Positions 42,489-51,279 of a stretch of 64,000 nt of DNA are shown one piece after another. The first letter of the stretch is position 1; the number at the start of each line of letters is the position of its first letter. The notes under the pieces are model-generated. The model was given only the letters and a program-made list of their open reading frames with translations, searched no databases and had not been told where the DNA came from. A program made the position numbers and the translations under genes. This stretch comes from CAZTDU01 sp964617355. GTDB taxonomy: Bacteria; Pseudomonadota; Gammaproteobacteria; Burkholderiales; SG8-39. The stretch covers positions 3,036 to 67,035 of the forward strand of contig CAZTXP010000144.1 of assembly GCA_964617355.1 (NCBI GenBank), in the 5' to 3' direction.

Positions 42489-42923
42489 ATGATCGACAAC
42501 CGCACCGCCCCCTACGCCGCGTTCGTACTGCGGCTCTCGCTCGGCACCATGTTCATCGCCCACGCGCTCCTCAAGTACGCCGTGTTCACGCTGCCGGGCA
42601 CCGCGAAGTTCTTCGAGTCGCTCGGCCTGCCCGGCCCGCTCGCCTACGCCACCTTCTTTGCCGAACTGATCGGCGGCGCGCTGATCCTCGCCGGCGTCGG
42701 CACCCGCTGGGTCGCCGCCGCGCTGGTGCCGGTGCTGCTCGGCGCGCTCTGGGCGCACGCCGGCAACGGCTGGCTGTTCACCGCGCCCAAGGGCGGCTGG
42801 GAATACCCGGCCTTCCTCGCGGCCGCCGCAGTGGTGCAGGCGCTGCTCGGCGACGGGAAGTTCGCGCTCTCCAGCCTGTTCACGCAGCGCGCCCCCAACG
42901 TTCGCGTCGCGGGAGCCTTCTGA
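42489..42923 (+). CDS. DoxX-family membrane protein
   Basis: A 144-aa integral membrane protein with four hydrophobic segments. The DoxX pattern is clear: FVLRLSLGTMFIAHALLKY at the N-terminus and ELIGGALILAGVGTRWVA in the middle. Family members work in redox stress or as quinol-linked membrane partners. A cggaga ribosome-binding site precedes the ATG. The stop overlaps the next ATG by one base (TGATG), so it is coupled to the quinone reductase gene. Confidence 0.85.
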   Translation: MIDNRTAPYAAFVLRLSLGTMFIAHALLKYAVFTLPGTAKFFESLGLPGPLAYATFFAELIGGALILAGVGTRWVAAALVPVLLGALWAHAGNGWLFTAPKGGWEYPAFLAAAAVVQALLGDGKFALSSLFTQRAPNVRVAGAF

Positions 42924-43501
42924 TGACCCGCCTCGCCATCGTCTACCACAGCGGCTACGGCCACACGAAGAAGCACGCGGAAGCGGTGCACGCCGGCGCG
43001 GCCGGCGTCGCCGGCACCGCGGCCACGCTGTACGCGATCGACGCCGAGGGCAACCTGCCCGAGGCGGCGTGGAAGGACCTCGCCGCCGCCGACGCGATCG
43101 TCTTCGGCTCGCCGACCTACATGGGCAACGCCTCGTGGCAGTTCAAGAAGTTCGCGGATGCGTCCAGCAAGCCCTGGTTCACGCAGGGGTGGAAGGACAA
43201 GATCGCGGCCGGATTCACGAATTCCGCGACGATCAACGGCGACAAGTACGCCACGATCTCTGCGATGATCACGCTCGCGATGCAGCACGGCATGGTCTGG
43301 GTCGGCACCGGCATGATGCCGGCCAACAGCAAGGCCGCGACGCGCAACGACGTGAACTGGCTCGGCGGCTTCTCCGGCGCGTATGCGCAGTCGCCCGCCG
43401 ACGCCAGCCCCGAGGAAGGCCCGCTGCCCGGAGACCTCGAGACCGCGAAGCGCTTCGGCGCCCGGGTCGCCGAGGCCGCCGCGCGCTGGCATCGCAAGTA
43501 G
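42923..43501 (+). CDS. Flavodoxin-fold NAD(P)H:quinone oxidoreductase-like protein
   Basis: A 192-aa flavodoxin-fold protein (WrbA/NQO-type). The N-terminal FMN phosphate loop is IVYHSGYGHTKKHAE and the second FMN contact is GSPTYMGNASWQFKKF. The function is probably two-electron reduction of quinones using FMN. It is coupled to DoxX and followed by GST, which supports a role in electrophile or quinone detoxification. Confidence 0.86.
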   Translation: MTRLAIVYHSGYGHTKKHAEAVHAGAAGVAGTAATLYAIDAEGNLPEAAWKDLAAADAIVFGSPTYMGNASWQFKKFADASSKPWFTQGWKDKIAAGFTNSATINGDKYATISAMITLAMQHGMVWVGTGMMPANSKAATRNDVNWLGGFSGAYAQSPADASPEEGPLPGDLETAKRFGARVAEAAARWHRK

Positions 43502-43535
43502 TCCCAACCGCAACACAAGAGGAAGGATGGAACCG

Positions 43536-44144
43536 ATGAAGCTCTACTACTCTCCCGGCGCGTGCTCGCTGTCGCCGCACATCGTCGCCCGCGAGGCCGG
43601 CATCCCCGTCGAGCTGGTGAAGGTCGACCTGAAGGCGAAGAAGTTGTCGGATGGCGCGCCCTACGGCGACGTCAACGGCAAGGGCTACGTGCCGGCGATC
43701 AAGCTCGACGACGGCCAGATGCTCACCGAAGGCCCGGCGATCGTGCAGTACCTCGCCGACCAGAAGCCGGACGCGAAGCTCGCGCCCAAGGCCGGCACGA
43801 TGGAGCGCTACCGCCTGCAGGAGTGGTTGAACTTCGTCACGTCCGAGCTGCACAAGGGCGTCGGCGGCCTCTTCAACCCGGCGGTGACGCCCGAGTGGAG
43901 GAAGGGGATCGTCGATCGCCTCGACGTGCGCCTCTCGTGGCTCGCCGGCGAACTACAGGGCAAGCAGTACCTGATGGGCGACCAGTTCACGGTGGCCGAC
44001 GCCTACCTCTTCACGGTGCTGAACTGGGCGCCGATGGTGAAGGTCGACCTCTCCAAGTGGCCGGTGCTGGGCGAGTACCAGAAGCGCGTCGGCTCGCGCC
44101 CGAAGGTGATCGAGGCCCTGAAAGCCGAAGGCTTGATCCAGTAG
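43536..44144 (+). CDS. gstA: Beta-class glutathione S-transferase
   Basis: A 202-aa beta-class GST. The N-terminus MKLYYSPGACSLSPHI contains the beta-class Cys10 that binds glutathione. The thioredoxin-like domain ends at the TEGPAIVQYLAD motif, and the C-terminal helical domain has FTVADAYLFTVLNW. The start at 43536 is preferred because ggaagg lies 8-9 bp upstream and the family begins with MKLYYSPG. It is the third gene of the quinone/electrophile operon. Confidence 0.92.
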   Translation: MKLYYSPGACSLSPHIVAREAGIPVELVKVDLKAKKLSDGAPYGDVNGKGYVPAIKLDDGQMLTEGPAIVQYLADQKPDAKLAPKAGTMERYRLQEWLNFVTSELHKGVGGLFNPAVTPEWRKGIVDRLDVRLSWLAGELQGKQYLMGDQFTVADAYLFTVLNWAPMVKVDLSKWPVLGEYQKRVGSRPKVIEALKAEGLIQ

Positions 44145-44154
44145 GGAGATGGCG

Positions 44155-44928
44155 ATGACCGCGATGCCTGTCCTCTTCGTTTCGCATGGTTCCCCGATGC
44201 ACGCGCTCGACGCGGGCGCGGTGAGCCGCGCGTGGAAGGGCGTCGCGGCGCGGCTGCCCAGGCCGAAGGCCATCCTGATGGCCTCGGCGCACTGGGAGGC
44301 CGACGTGCCGATGTTCACCGGCGCGACGAAGCCGGAGACGATCCACGATTTCTACGGCTTCCCGCCGCCGCTCTACCAGATCCAGTACCGCGCGCCCGGC
44401 GATCCCGAGCTCGCGTCGAAGGCGCGGCAACTGCTGAAGAACGCCGGCGTCGCCGCCGGCATCGACGGCTGCCGAGGGCTCGACCACGGCGCGTGGTCGC
44501 CGCTCGTGCACATGTATCCCGACGCCGACATACCGGTGGTGCAGGTCTCGGTGCAGACCGCGCTCGGACCGCGCCATCACCTCGAATTGGGCCGCGCGCT
44601 CGCGCCGCTCGCCGACGAGGGCGTGCTGCTGTTCGGCTCCGGCCACATGACGCACAACCTGCGCGACCGCCGCGACGCGCCGCCCGCGGACTACGTGCTC
44701 GCGTTCCAGGACTGGGTGGACCAGCGCGTGTCGAATGGCGAGACGGACTTGCTCGCCGACTACCGCTCGCAGGCGCCCGGCGCGGTGCGCGCGCACCCGA
44801 CCGACGAGCACTTCCTGCCGCTCTTCTTCTCCGTCGGCGCCGCGAAAGCCGGCAGGAAACCGGAACGCTTCTACCGCGACATCGAGACCAGCGCGCTGGC
44901 GATGGACGCGTACCTCTTCCCCGCCTAG
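44155..44928 (+). CDS. DODA-type extradiol dioxygenase (class III)
   Basis: A 257-aa class III ring-cleaving dioxygenase of the LigB/DODA (YgiD) family. The metal ligands are visible: His in FVSHGSPMHAL, His in MASAHWEAD, and His residues in GLDHGAWSPL and GSGHMTHNL. It would open a catechol-type ring or oxidise a related substrate with Fe(II) or Zn. I chose the second ATG (44155) because GGGAG then sits 6-7 bp upstream; 44149 has no spacer. It follows GST by a few bases and completes the operon. Confidence 0.86.
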   Translation: MTAMPVLFVSHGSPMHALDAGAVSRAWKGVAARLPRPKAILMASAHWEADVPMFTGATKPETIHDFYGFPPPLYQIQYRAPGDPELASKARQLLKNAGVAAGIDGCRGLDHGAWSPLVHMYPDADIPVVQVSVQTALGPRHHLELGRALAPLADEGVLLFGSGHMTHNLRDRRDAPPADYVLAFQDWVDQRVSNGETDLLADYRSQAPGAVRAHPTDEHFLPLFFSVGAAKAGRKPERFYRDIETSALAMDAYLFPA

Positions 44929-45944
44929 GCGATCCGCAGCAGTTTCCGCGCGTTCGCGTCGACGATCGCGTGCTTCTCCGCGTCGCTGAGGCGCGGATGC
45001 TCGGTGACCACCTTCACCGGCTCCTCGTAGGCGATCGGGAAGCAGTAGTCGCTGCCCATGACGATGCGATCGGTGCCGACGATGGTCTTCAGGAAGTCGA
45101 CCGTGTGGTCCGAGTAGCCGACGGTGTCGTACCAGAAGCGCCGCAGGTAGTCGGCGGGGCCTTGCTGGATCTTCTTCAGGTCCTCGCGCACCACCCAGCC
45201 GCGATGCAGGCGCCACACGATCCACGGGAAGCTGCCGCCCGCGTGCGGCAGCACGATCTCGAGCTTCGGGAAGCGGTCCAGCACGCCGCCGAAGATGAAG
45301 TGCGCCGCCGCGATCGCCGACTCGGTGGGATTGCCGATCAGGTTCGTGAGGTAGAACTTCGTCAGGCGCTGGTGCGCGAGCACCTCCACCGGATGAAGGA
45401 AGAGCGGCAGGCCCGAGGCCTCGATGCGCTCGTAGACGGGGAAGAAAGATTCGTCCGAGACGTCCGTGCCGTTGACGTGCGTCGCCATGTAGAAGCCGCG
45501 GATGCCCGGCAATTTCGATGCGCGCTCCACCTCGAGGATCGCGAGGTCCGGGTGGTGCATCGGCAACAGCGCAAGCCCGTAGAGGCGCGTCGGATGCTTC
45601 AGGTGCGCTTCCGCCAGTGAATCGTTGTAGACCTCGCAGATCTGCTGTGCGAGCGCGGGCTTCGCCCAGTAGCACATCGGCTGCGACATCGACAGCGCGT
45701 GCGCCTCGACGCCCTGCTTGTCCATCTCCTCGAGGCGCGTGTCGAGGTCCGCGAAGCGCTTGCCCACCGGCCCGGTGACCAGGTGCCCGGTGCGGAACTG
45801 CGGGCCCTTGCCCTCGATCACCTTCCACTCGATGCCGTACTCGGGCGCCACCGACTCGAAGATCTTCAGTACCGGCGGCGAGAGGTAATGCGCGTGGAGA
45901 TCGATGGGACGGTGCGCGTGGCTGTGCGAGTGATCGTGGCTCAT
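44925..45944 (-). CDS. Amidohydrolase_2 family metal-dependent decarboxylase/hydrolase
   Basis: A 339-aa TIM-barrel amidohydrolase of the ACMSD/gamma-resorcylate decarboxylase group. The N-terminal metal motif is DLHAHYL, a further His lies in FLHPVE and FPKLEIVLPHAGG, and the catalytic Asp is in MGSDYCFP. The protein begins with an unusual His-rich stretch (SHDHSHSHAH), which may bind metal. Starts at 45956 or 45998 are possible but the family alignment begins after the His stretch. Its relatives decarboxylate aromatic or muconate acids, fitting the dioxygenases on both sides. Confidence 0.84.
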   Translation of the reverse strand: MSHDHSHSHAHRPIDLHAHYLSPPVLKIFESVAPEYGIEWKVIEGKGPQFRTGHLVTGPVGKRFADLDTRLEEMDKQGVEAHALSMSQPMCYWAKPALAQQICEVYNDSLAEAHLKHPTRLYGLALLPMHHPDLAILEVERASKLPGIRGFYMATHVNGTDVSDESFFPVYERIEASGLPLFLHPVEVLAHQRLTKFYLTNLIGNPTESAIAAAHFIFGGVLDRFPKLEIVLPHAGGSFPWIVWRLHRGWVVREDLKKIQQGPADYLRRFWYDTVGYSDHTVDFLKTIVGTDRIVMGSDYCFPIAYEEPVKVVTEHPRLSDAEKHAIVDANARKLLRIA

Positions 45945-45984
45945 GGTGGAGCGCATTGTAGGCACGCCCCCATGCCCCGAAGTG

Positions 45985-45998
45985 TTGATGCGCGTCAA
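45985..45998. promoter_or_regulatory. FNR/Anr-type site upstream of dioxygenase
   Basis: TTGAT-GCGC-GTCAA matches the TTGAT-N4-ATCAA consensus at 9 of 10 positions. It is 59 bp upstream of the VOC dioxygenase ATG and 40 bp upstream of the divergent amidohydrolase. It may be an oxygen-responsive or CRP-family site. Confidence 0.5.
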
Positions 45999-46057
45999 AC
46001 ACGGCCTCCGGGTCGCTGGCTAGCATCCATCGGTCTTTCGCGAGGGAGGAGGACGCC

Positions 46058-47047
46058 ATGCAGTCCCACCACGACATCCGGCACCTGGGCCGGCTGGAAC
46101 TCTTGACGCCGAAGCCGGAGCGCACGCTCTGGTATTTCCGCGACGTGCTCGGCATGGAGGTCGTGCACCAGCAGGGGCGATCCGCGTGGCTGCGCGGCTA
46201 TGGCGACCATGCCGCGTGCACACTCAAGCTCACCGAAGCGGCCGCGCCCGGCATCGGCCGCGTGTCGTGGCGCGCGGCGAGCGAAGAAGCGCTCGCGCGG
46301 CGCGTCGCCGCGATCGAGGCCGCGGGCCTCGGCGATGGCTGGGACGAAGGCGAGTTCGGCCGCGGTCGCGCGTACCGCTTCCGCGATCCCGACGGCCACC
46401 GCATGGCGGTCTACTTCGACGAGCACAAGTACCGCGCGCCGGACCACCTGAGGTCCACGCTGAAGAACCTGCCGCAGAAGTACACCGCACGCGGCGCAAA
46501 CGTGCGGCGCCTGGACCACCTCGCGCTGCTCGCCAACGACGTCGCCGCGAACCGCGCGTTCGCGCAGGACCTGCTCGGCATGCAGCTGCGCGAACAGGTG
46601 CTGTTCGACGACGGCAAGCTCGAGATCGGCTCGTGGCTGTCACCGAACCCAGTGCACCACTCGGTGGCCTACGTGAAGGACGTGCGCAACGCTCGCGGGC
46701 GCCTGCACCACGTGTCGTTCTGGGTCGACAACCGCGAGGACGTGCTGCGCGCCGCCGACGTGCTCACCGAGGCCGGCATCAAGATCGAGGCCGGCCCGTC
46801 GAAGCACAACAACTCGCAGGGCTTCTACCTGTACTCGTTCGAGCCCGGCGGCAACCGCGTCGAGATCTACTCGGGCAGCTACCTCGTGTTCGCGCCCGAC
46901 TGGGAGCCGGTGACCTGGAACGAGGAAGAGCGCGGCACCGGTGTCTACTGGGGCTCGCCGCTGCCGGAGAGTTTCCTGAACTACGCGACGCCGGATGTCC
47001 CGGCGCCTGCGTCCGCCGAAAAGATCCCGGTGTTCGACCCCATTTGA
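46058..47047 (+). CDS. VOC-fold extradiol dioxygenase (catechol 2,3-dioxygenase-like)
   Basis: A 329-aa two-domain vicinal oxygen chelate protein, the length and domain plan of class I extradiol dioxygenases. The first VOC module covers about residues 8-125 (LGRLELLTPKPERTLWYFRDVLGM). The second, catalytic module starts at RRLDHLALLAND with the first His ligand, then LHHVSFWVDN with the second, and a Glu in NRVEIYSGSY. A gggaggagg ribosome-binding site lies upstream. Its likely role is meta-cleavage of a catechol, next to an amidohydrolase that may process the ring-opened product. Confidence 0.87.
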   Translation: MQSHHDIRHLGRLELLTPKPERTLWYFRDVLGMEVVHQQGRSAWLRGYGDHAACTLKLTEAAAPGIGRVSWRAASEEALARRVAAIEAAGLGDGWDEGEFGRGRAYRFRDPDGHRMAVYFDEHKYRAPDHLRSTLKNLPQKYTARGANVRRLDHLALLANDVAANRAFAQDLLGMQLREQVLFDDGKLEIGSWLSPNPVHHSVAYVKDVRNARGRLHHVSFWVDNREDVLRAADVLTEAGIKIEAGPSKHNNSQGFYLYSFEPGGNRVEIYSGSYLVFAPDWEPVTWNEEERGTGVYWGSPLPESFLNYATPDVPAPASAEKIPVFDPI

Positions 47048-47071
47048 ACGAGGGGCGCTACGCCCCCTCGT
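47048..47071. terminator. Bidirectional hairpin between convergent genes
   Basis: ACGAGGGGCG-CTA-CGCCCCCTCGT forms a long stem with one bulged base between the VOC dioxygenase and the convergent Vgb-like gene. There is no T-run, so termination efficiency is uncertain. Confidence 0.5.
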
Positions 47072-47104
47072 GCACCCCCGCAAGAAGGGTCTACTGCAAG
47101 GCGC

Positions 47105-48091
47105 TCACTTGTAGCGGTAGACGACCAGCTTCCCGCTCGCCGACTCGGGCGTCCACACTTCGCCCTTGCGGCCGTGGATCTGGCGCACGTTGGTGGTGCC
47201 CTTGGTCGACGAGGAAAAGCTGTCCCATTTCTCGGTCGCGGGATCGAAACGCATCATCAGGTTCTTGTCCCACTCCGAGATCCATGGCTTGTCGGTCTCG
47301 TCCACGTACACCGCATACACGCGCGGATTCGTGCCCGGCGCCTTCCACGTCTTCCACGAGCCGGTCTTCGGGTCGTAGCGGCTGAGGTTGCCGGAGTTCC
47401 ACTCCGACACCCAGAGGAAACCCTTCGAGTCCGACCACACGCGGCGCGCGCCCTGCGAGGGCGTCGGCGGCTCGATCACCGTGGTCTTGTGCGTCGTCGC
47501 GTCGATGCGACCCAGGAAACTCTGCGCGAGCGACACGTAGTAGACGACCCCGTCGGGCGTGGCGTGGATGCCGTAAGGCCCGCGGCCGCGCGGCGAGTCG
47601 TAGACCTTCAGGTCGCCGCTCTTCGGGTCGAGACGCCCGTAGATGCCGTTCTGGCCGGTAAACCAGTGGATGCCCGCGTTGTCGAAGATCGCGGTGTTGA
47701 GGTTCGTGTAGCCGGTGTTCTCGGGCAGTTTCCAGAGCTTCACCGCCAGCGTCTTCGGGTCGACGCGCACGATGGCGTTCTGCCCGCCGTCCGTGAACCA
47801 CGCCGAGCCGTCCTTGTCGAGGATCACGCCATGCGGCGACGAACCGCGCCCGAGCGGCACCAGTTCCACCTTGCCGGTCTTCGGGTCGAGCCGCCCGCCG
47901 TGGCCGCTCCTCTGCCCCGAGAACCACACCGGGCCGTCGGGCGCCGGATCGGCCCAGACGTCGTGGGCCGTGATGCCCTCGGGCAGCGCAAATTCCTGGA
48001 CGCCCGTCGGCACGGGCGTGGCCTGCACGCCCGTCTGCGCGAACGCCGGCAGGGCCGCGAGCGCTGCAAGGATCAGGACGATGCGTCGCAT
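47105..48091 (-). CDS. Exported Vgb-like beta-propeller (streptogramin lyase family)
   Basis: A 328-aa protein with a Sec signal peptide (MRRIVLILAALAALPAFAQ) followed by a seven-bladed propeller made of repeats such as GRLDPKTGKVEL..., VRVDPKTLAVKL... and SRYDPKTGSWKTW. It resembles virginiamycin B lyase. True Vgb is cytoplasmic, and this one is exported, so streptogramin resistance is unlikely. A periplasmic lactone hydrolase or binding role is more plausible. It lies 10 bp upstream on the same strand of nothing obvious and 10 bp after a Bug gene, suggesting a shared transcript with the Bug receptor and UroD-like genes. Confidence 0.82.
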   Translation of the reverse strand: MRRIVLILAALAALPAFAQTGVQATPVPTGVQEFALPEGITAHDVWADPAPDGPVWFSGQRSGHGGRLDPKTGKVELVPLGRGSSPHGVILDKDGSAWFTDGGQNAIVRVDPKTLAVKLWKLPENTGYTNLNTAIFDNAGIHWFTGQNGIYGRLDPKSGDLKVYDSPRGRGPYGIHATPDGVVYYVSLAQSFLGRIDATTHKTTVIEPPTPSQGARRVWSDSKGFLWVSEWNSGNLSRYDPKTGSWKTWKAPGTNPRVYAVYVDETDKPWISEWDKNLMMRFDPATEKWDSFSSSTKGTTNVRQIHGRKGEVWTPESASGKLVVYRYK

Positions 48092-48101
48092 GCGAGCTCC
48101 C

Positions 48102-49061
48102 TCAGTCGATCTTCGCGCCGGAGCGCTTCACCACCTCGGCCCAGCGCGCGTACTCGGCGTCGAAGCGCTTCTGGTAGTCGTCCGGGCTGCCCCCCATGGG
48201 CGCCGCGCCGAGCGCCTGCACGCGGTCGCGGAACGCAGGGTCGGCGAGCATCTTGTTGGTCTCGGCGTTGATGCGATCCACGATCGCCGACGGGAACCCG
48301 GCCGGCGCCACGACCGCGAACCAGACCGAGGACTGCAGCTGCGGCATGCCCTGCTCGGCGGTGGTCGGCACGTCGGGCAGCCCGGGCCAGCGCTTCTCGG
48401 ACAGCACCGCGATCGCGCGCACGCGGCCGGCCTTCACCTGCGCCTGGATGCCGGTCATCAGCTGGAACATCAGCTGCGTGCGTCCGGCCATCAGGTCGTT
48501 GGTGGCGTCCGCCGGCACCTTGTACGGGATGTGCAGCATGAACGTGCCGGTCTGCGCCTTGAACAGCTCGCCGGCGAGGTGCATCGAGCTGCCGTTTCCG
48601 GTGGAGCCGAAGTTCAGCTTGCCGACGTTCGATCTTGCGTACGCGGTGAACTCGGCCAGCGTCTTCACCGGCAGGTCGGGATGCACGACGAGGATGTTCG
48701 GGACGTCGCCGACCATCACGATGCCCTTCAATTCCTTCCTCGGGTCGTAGGGCATCGTCGGGTACAGGTGCGGGTTGATCGAGATCATGCTCGAGGCCGC
48801 GAGCCCGATGGTGTAGCCGTCGGGGTCGGCCTTCGCGATGCCGGCGATGCCGGTGTTGCCCTGCGCGCCGGGCCGGTTCTCGACCACGAAGCCTTGCCCG
48901 AAGGCCTTCGAGTAGGCGTCGGCGACGAAGCGCGAAAGCGGATCGATCGTGCCGCCCTGCCCCGAGGGGATGATGAACTTCACAGGTTTTGTCGGCCAAG
49001 CCTGCGCGGCGGCGGCGAGCGGCAGCGCGAGCAGGACGACGACGGCGACGAGGCGTTTCAT
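48102..49061 (-). CDS. Bug-family TTT substrate-binding protein (6)
   Basis: A 319-aa periplasmic TctC/Bug receptor with signal peptide MKRLVAVVVLLALPLAAAAQ and PSGQGGTIDPLSR, VVENRPGAQGNTG and DPDGYTIG. The first Pro-Gly-Gly motif reads SGQGG, a departure from the usual PxxPGG. It is coupled to the UroD-like gene upstream by a 4-bp overlap, an uncommon pairing. Confidence 0.91.
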   Translation of the reverse strand: MKRLVAVVVLLALPLAAAAQAWPTKPVKFIIPSGQGGTIDPLSRFVADAYSKAFGQGFVVENRPGAQGNTGIAGIAKADPDGYTIGLAASSMISINPHLYPTMPYDPRKELKGIVMVGDVPNILVVHPDLPVKTLAEFTAYARSNVGKLNFGSTGNGSSMHLAGELFKAQTGTFMLHIPYKVPADATNDLMAGRTQLMFQLMTGIQAQVKAGRVRAIAVLSEKRWPGLPDVPTTAEQGMPQLQSSVWFAVVAPAGFPSAIVDRINAETNKMLADPAFRDRVQALGAAPMGGSPDDYQKRFDAEYARWAEVVKRSGAKID

Positions 49062-50047
49062 GGCAGTTTCCTCCCGGAGGCTTCGAGCACGGCGCGGAAG
49101 TTCGCTTCCGGCGCATGGATGCCGGCGACGCAGCCCGGGCCGACGACGAAGCGGCGGCCCTGCGTGCGCTCGATGGCGTCGTGCACCTGCGCGCGCACTT
49201 CCTCTGGCGTGCCGGTGACGAGCAGGTCGAGCTCGGCGATGCCGCCGACCACCGCGCCCTTGAAGCGCTTCTGCGCCTCGTCCAGCGGCGGCGGCGTCAG
49301 GCGGTCGTGCCAGTTCATCATCTCGACCGGGTACGAGGCCAGCAGGTCGAACATGACGTCGAAGCCGTGCGCGTGCAGCATGCGGTAGCACGCGCGATCC
49401 TTCACCGCGGCCAGCACCTCGAGGTCGTAGCGCATGCCGAACTCGCGGTATTCCGGCACCGAGAGGATGTCGGTGTTCGCGCACTGCGTGGCGATGAAGA
49501 AGCCGTGCGCGCCCGCTTCCAGCGCGGCGACCGCGAAGTCGATGGTGGTGTCGGTGATGGTGCGCAGGCCCGCGTGCAGCGCGTCGCGGTGGTTGCGGAT
49601 GTGGTCGAAGAGCGCGGCGTCGCCGGCGAGCTTGCGCGCCGTCGTCAGCGGACTGAAGAGCGTCTGCAGGATCGGCACCGAGCCGCCGAGTTCCTTCGCG
49701 GCGGCGCGCAGCGCCGAGTTCTGCGCGCCGAGCACGCCCTTCGCGGGGTCGAGCCGGCGCAGCCGCAGCCAGTCCTCGGGCTTCGACACGCCGGGCACGA
49801 CCACGGCGCGCGCGCCGTTGCCCGCGCCCTGGAACTCGCTCTTCGCGCCCCAGTCCTCGACGCTGTAGGTGCCCGAGGGCATGAACTTGACGAGATCGGA
49901 GTCCCAGCGCCGCTGCCACTCGACGGTGAGCGCGGCGAGGCGCATCGGGTCCTGGTCCTCGACCGGGAAGTGCTTCCACAACGCCATCGGCACCTGGTCG
50001 GTGGCGCGGCCGGCGATCGCGGAATCGATTCTCTCGAAGCGGTCCAT
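49058..50047 (-). CDS. Uroporphyrinogen decarboxylase-like (URO-D family) protein
   Basis: A 329-aa URO-D superfamily TIM-barrel protein (MDRFERIDSAIAGRATDQVPMALWKHF start is typical). The superfamily includes haem-pathway HemE and corrinoid methyltransferases (MtaA/MtbA types). The HemE substrate-binding N-terminal RQAGRYLPEY motif is not seen, so this is not HemE. The context (a Bug receptor directly downstream, an MFS transporter divergent) suggests catabolism of a methylated or carboxylated compound. Its ATG and the MFS ATG share the palindrome CATG. Confidence 0.78.
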   Translation of the reverse strand: MDRFERIDSAIAGRATDQVPMALWKHFPVEDQDPMRLAALTVEWQRRWDSDLVKFMPSGTYSVEDWGAKSEFQGAGNGARAVVVPGVSKPEDWLRLRRLDPAKGVLGAQNSALRAAAKELGGSVPILQTLFSPLTTARKLAGDAALFDHIRNHRDALHAGLRTITDTTIDFAVAALEAGAHGFFIATQCANTDILSVPEYREFGMRYDLEVLAAVKDRACYRMLHAHGFDVMFDLLASYPVEMMNWHDRLTPPPLDEAQKRFKGAVVGGIAELDLLVTGTPEEVRAQVHDAIERTQGRRFVVGPGCVAGIHAPEANFRAVLEASGRKLP

Positions 50048-51272
50048 GGTTGCGCGAAAGTATACTGCCGCGTCACCCGGGCAGCCTCCCATCGAACACG
50101 CCGTAGCCGAATCCCGCGCGCGCCTCGCGCTCGTCGCGCTCTGCGTCACGCAGATCGTGTCGTGGGGCGGCGTCTACTACGCCATCTCGGTGCTGATGGT
50201 GCCGATGCAGGCCGAACTCGGCTGGAGCCGCGAGCACCTGGTCGCCGGCTACTCGGTGGCGCTGCTGGCCTGGGGCCTGTCGGCCTACCCGGTCGGCCGG
50301 CTGATCGACAGCTTCGGCGGGCGCGGGGTGATGGCCGCGGGGTCGCTGTTCGGAACCGCGGCGCTGGCGCTCCTCGGCGCCGTGCAGACGCTGCCCGCGT
50401 ACTACTTCGCGTGGGTGCTCGGCGGCATCGCGATGGGCATGACGCTCTACGAAGCCGCGTTCACGGTGCTCGCGCACGCCTACGGCGCGCAGGCGCGGCG
50501 CGCGATCACGGTGCTCACGCTCGCGGGCGGCTTCGCCAGCACGCTCTTCTGGCCGCTGGCGCAGTTCCTGTTCGAGTTCCTTGGCTGGCGGGGCGCGTGG
50601 TTCGCGCTCGCCGCGGCGCAGCTCGCGGTCTGCGTGCCGCTGCACGCGTTGGCGCTGCCGCGCGTGCCCCGTGTCTCGCGCGAGGCGAAGGCCGCAGCCC
50701 CGCCGCCGCGCCGCGCGTGGCTGCGCTCGTGGCGCTTCTGGCTGCTCGCGGTGGCCTTCGTCTGCAGCATGTTCGCGACCGCGTCGGTGTCGGTGCACCT
50801 GATCGCGCTGCTCGGCGAGCGCGGCCTGTCGGCGCGGGAGGCGGTGTTCGTCGCCGCGCTGGTCGGGCCGATGCAGTTCCTCGGGCGCTTCCTCGAGTTC
50901 GCCTTCGGCCGGCGCATCTCGACCATGGCGATGGGGCGCATCACGGTGCTGCTGCTGCCCGGCGGCATGCTGGTCTACGCCTTCGCCGGCACCAGCCTGC
51001 CGCTGCTGGCCGTGTTCGCGATCATCTACGGCACCGGCTTCGGCCTCATCACCATCGCGCGCGCGATGACGCCGGCCGAGCTCTTCGGTCGCGAGGAGTT
51101 CGGCGCGCTGAACGGTGCGCTGTCGGCGCCGGCGATGGCGGCGCGCGCCGCCGGCCCCGTGGGCGTGGCGATGGCGATCAGCGCCGGCGGCCCCGCTGCC
51201 GGCACCTGGCTGATGGTGGCCACGCTCGCCGGCTGCGCGGTAGCGTACTGGGCCGCGGTTGCCGGAAAATAG
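50046..51272 (+). CDS. MFS transporter
   Basis: A 408-aa 12-TM major facilitator. Hydrophobic segments begin at about residue 24 (RLALVALCVTQIVSWGGVYY). The loop 2-3 motif is AYPVGRLIDSFGGRGVMAAG and the C-half begins after a charged central loop (EAKAAAPPPRRAWLRSW). The family resembles oxalate/formate or monocarboxylate-type MFS proteins. The ATG at 50046 leaves a somewhat long polar N-terminus. No better ATG exists downstream, so the start is uncertain. Confidence 0.85.
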   Translation: MVARKYTAASPGQPPIEHAVAESRARLALVALCVTQIVSWGGVYYAISVLMVPMQAELGWSREHLVAGYSVALLAWGLSAYPVGRLIDSFGGRGVMAAGSLFGTAALALLGAVQTLPAYYFAWVLGGIAMGMTLYEAAFTVLAHAYGAQARRAITVLTLAGGFASTLFWPLAQFLFEFLGWRGAWFALAAAQLAVCVPLHALALPRVPRVSREAKAAAPPPRRAWLRSWRFWLLAVAFVCSMFATASVSVHLIALLGERGLSAREAVFVAALVGPMQFLGRFLEFAFGRRISTMAMGRITVLLLPGGMLVYAFAGTSLPLLAVFAIIYGTGFGLITIARAMTPAELFGREEFGALNGALSAPAMAARAAGPVGVAMAISAGGPAAGTWLMVATLAGCAVAYWAAVAGK

Positions 51273-51279
51273 CGCGCCC

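Noticed and set aside
47105..48091. Streptogramin (virginiamycin B) resistance gene
   Set aside because: It carries a signal peptide and sits with catabolic genes; resistance would need a cytoplasmic enzyme.
49058..50047. Haem-pathway uroporphyrinogen decarboxylase HemE
   Set aside because: The HemE N-terminal substrate motif is not seen and the gene is coupled to a Bug receptor.
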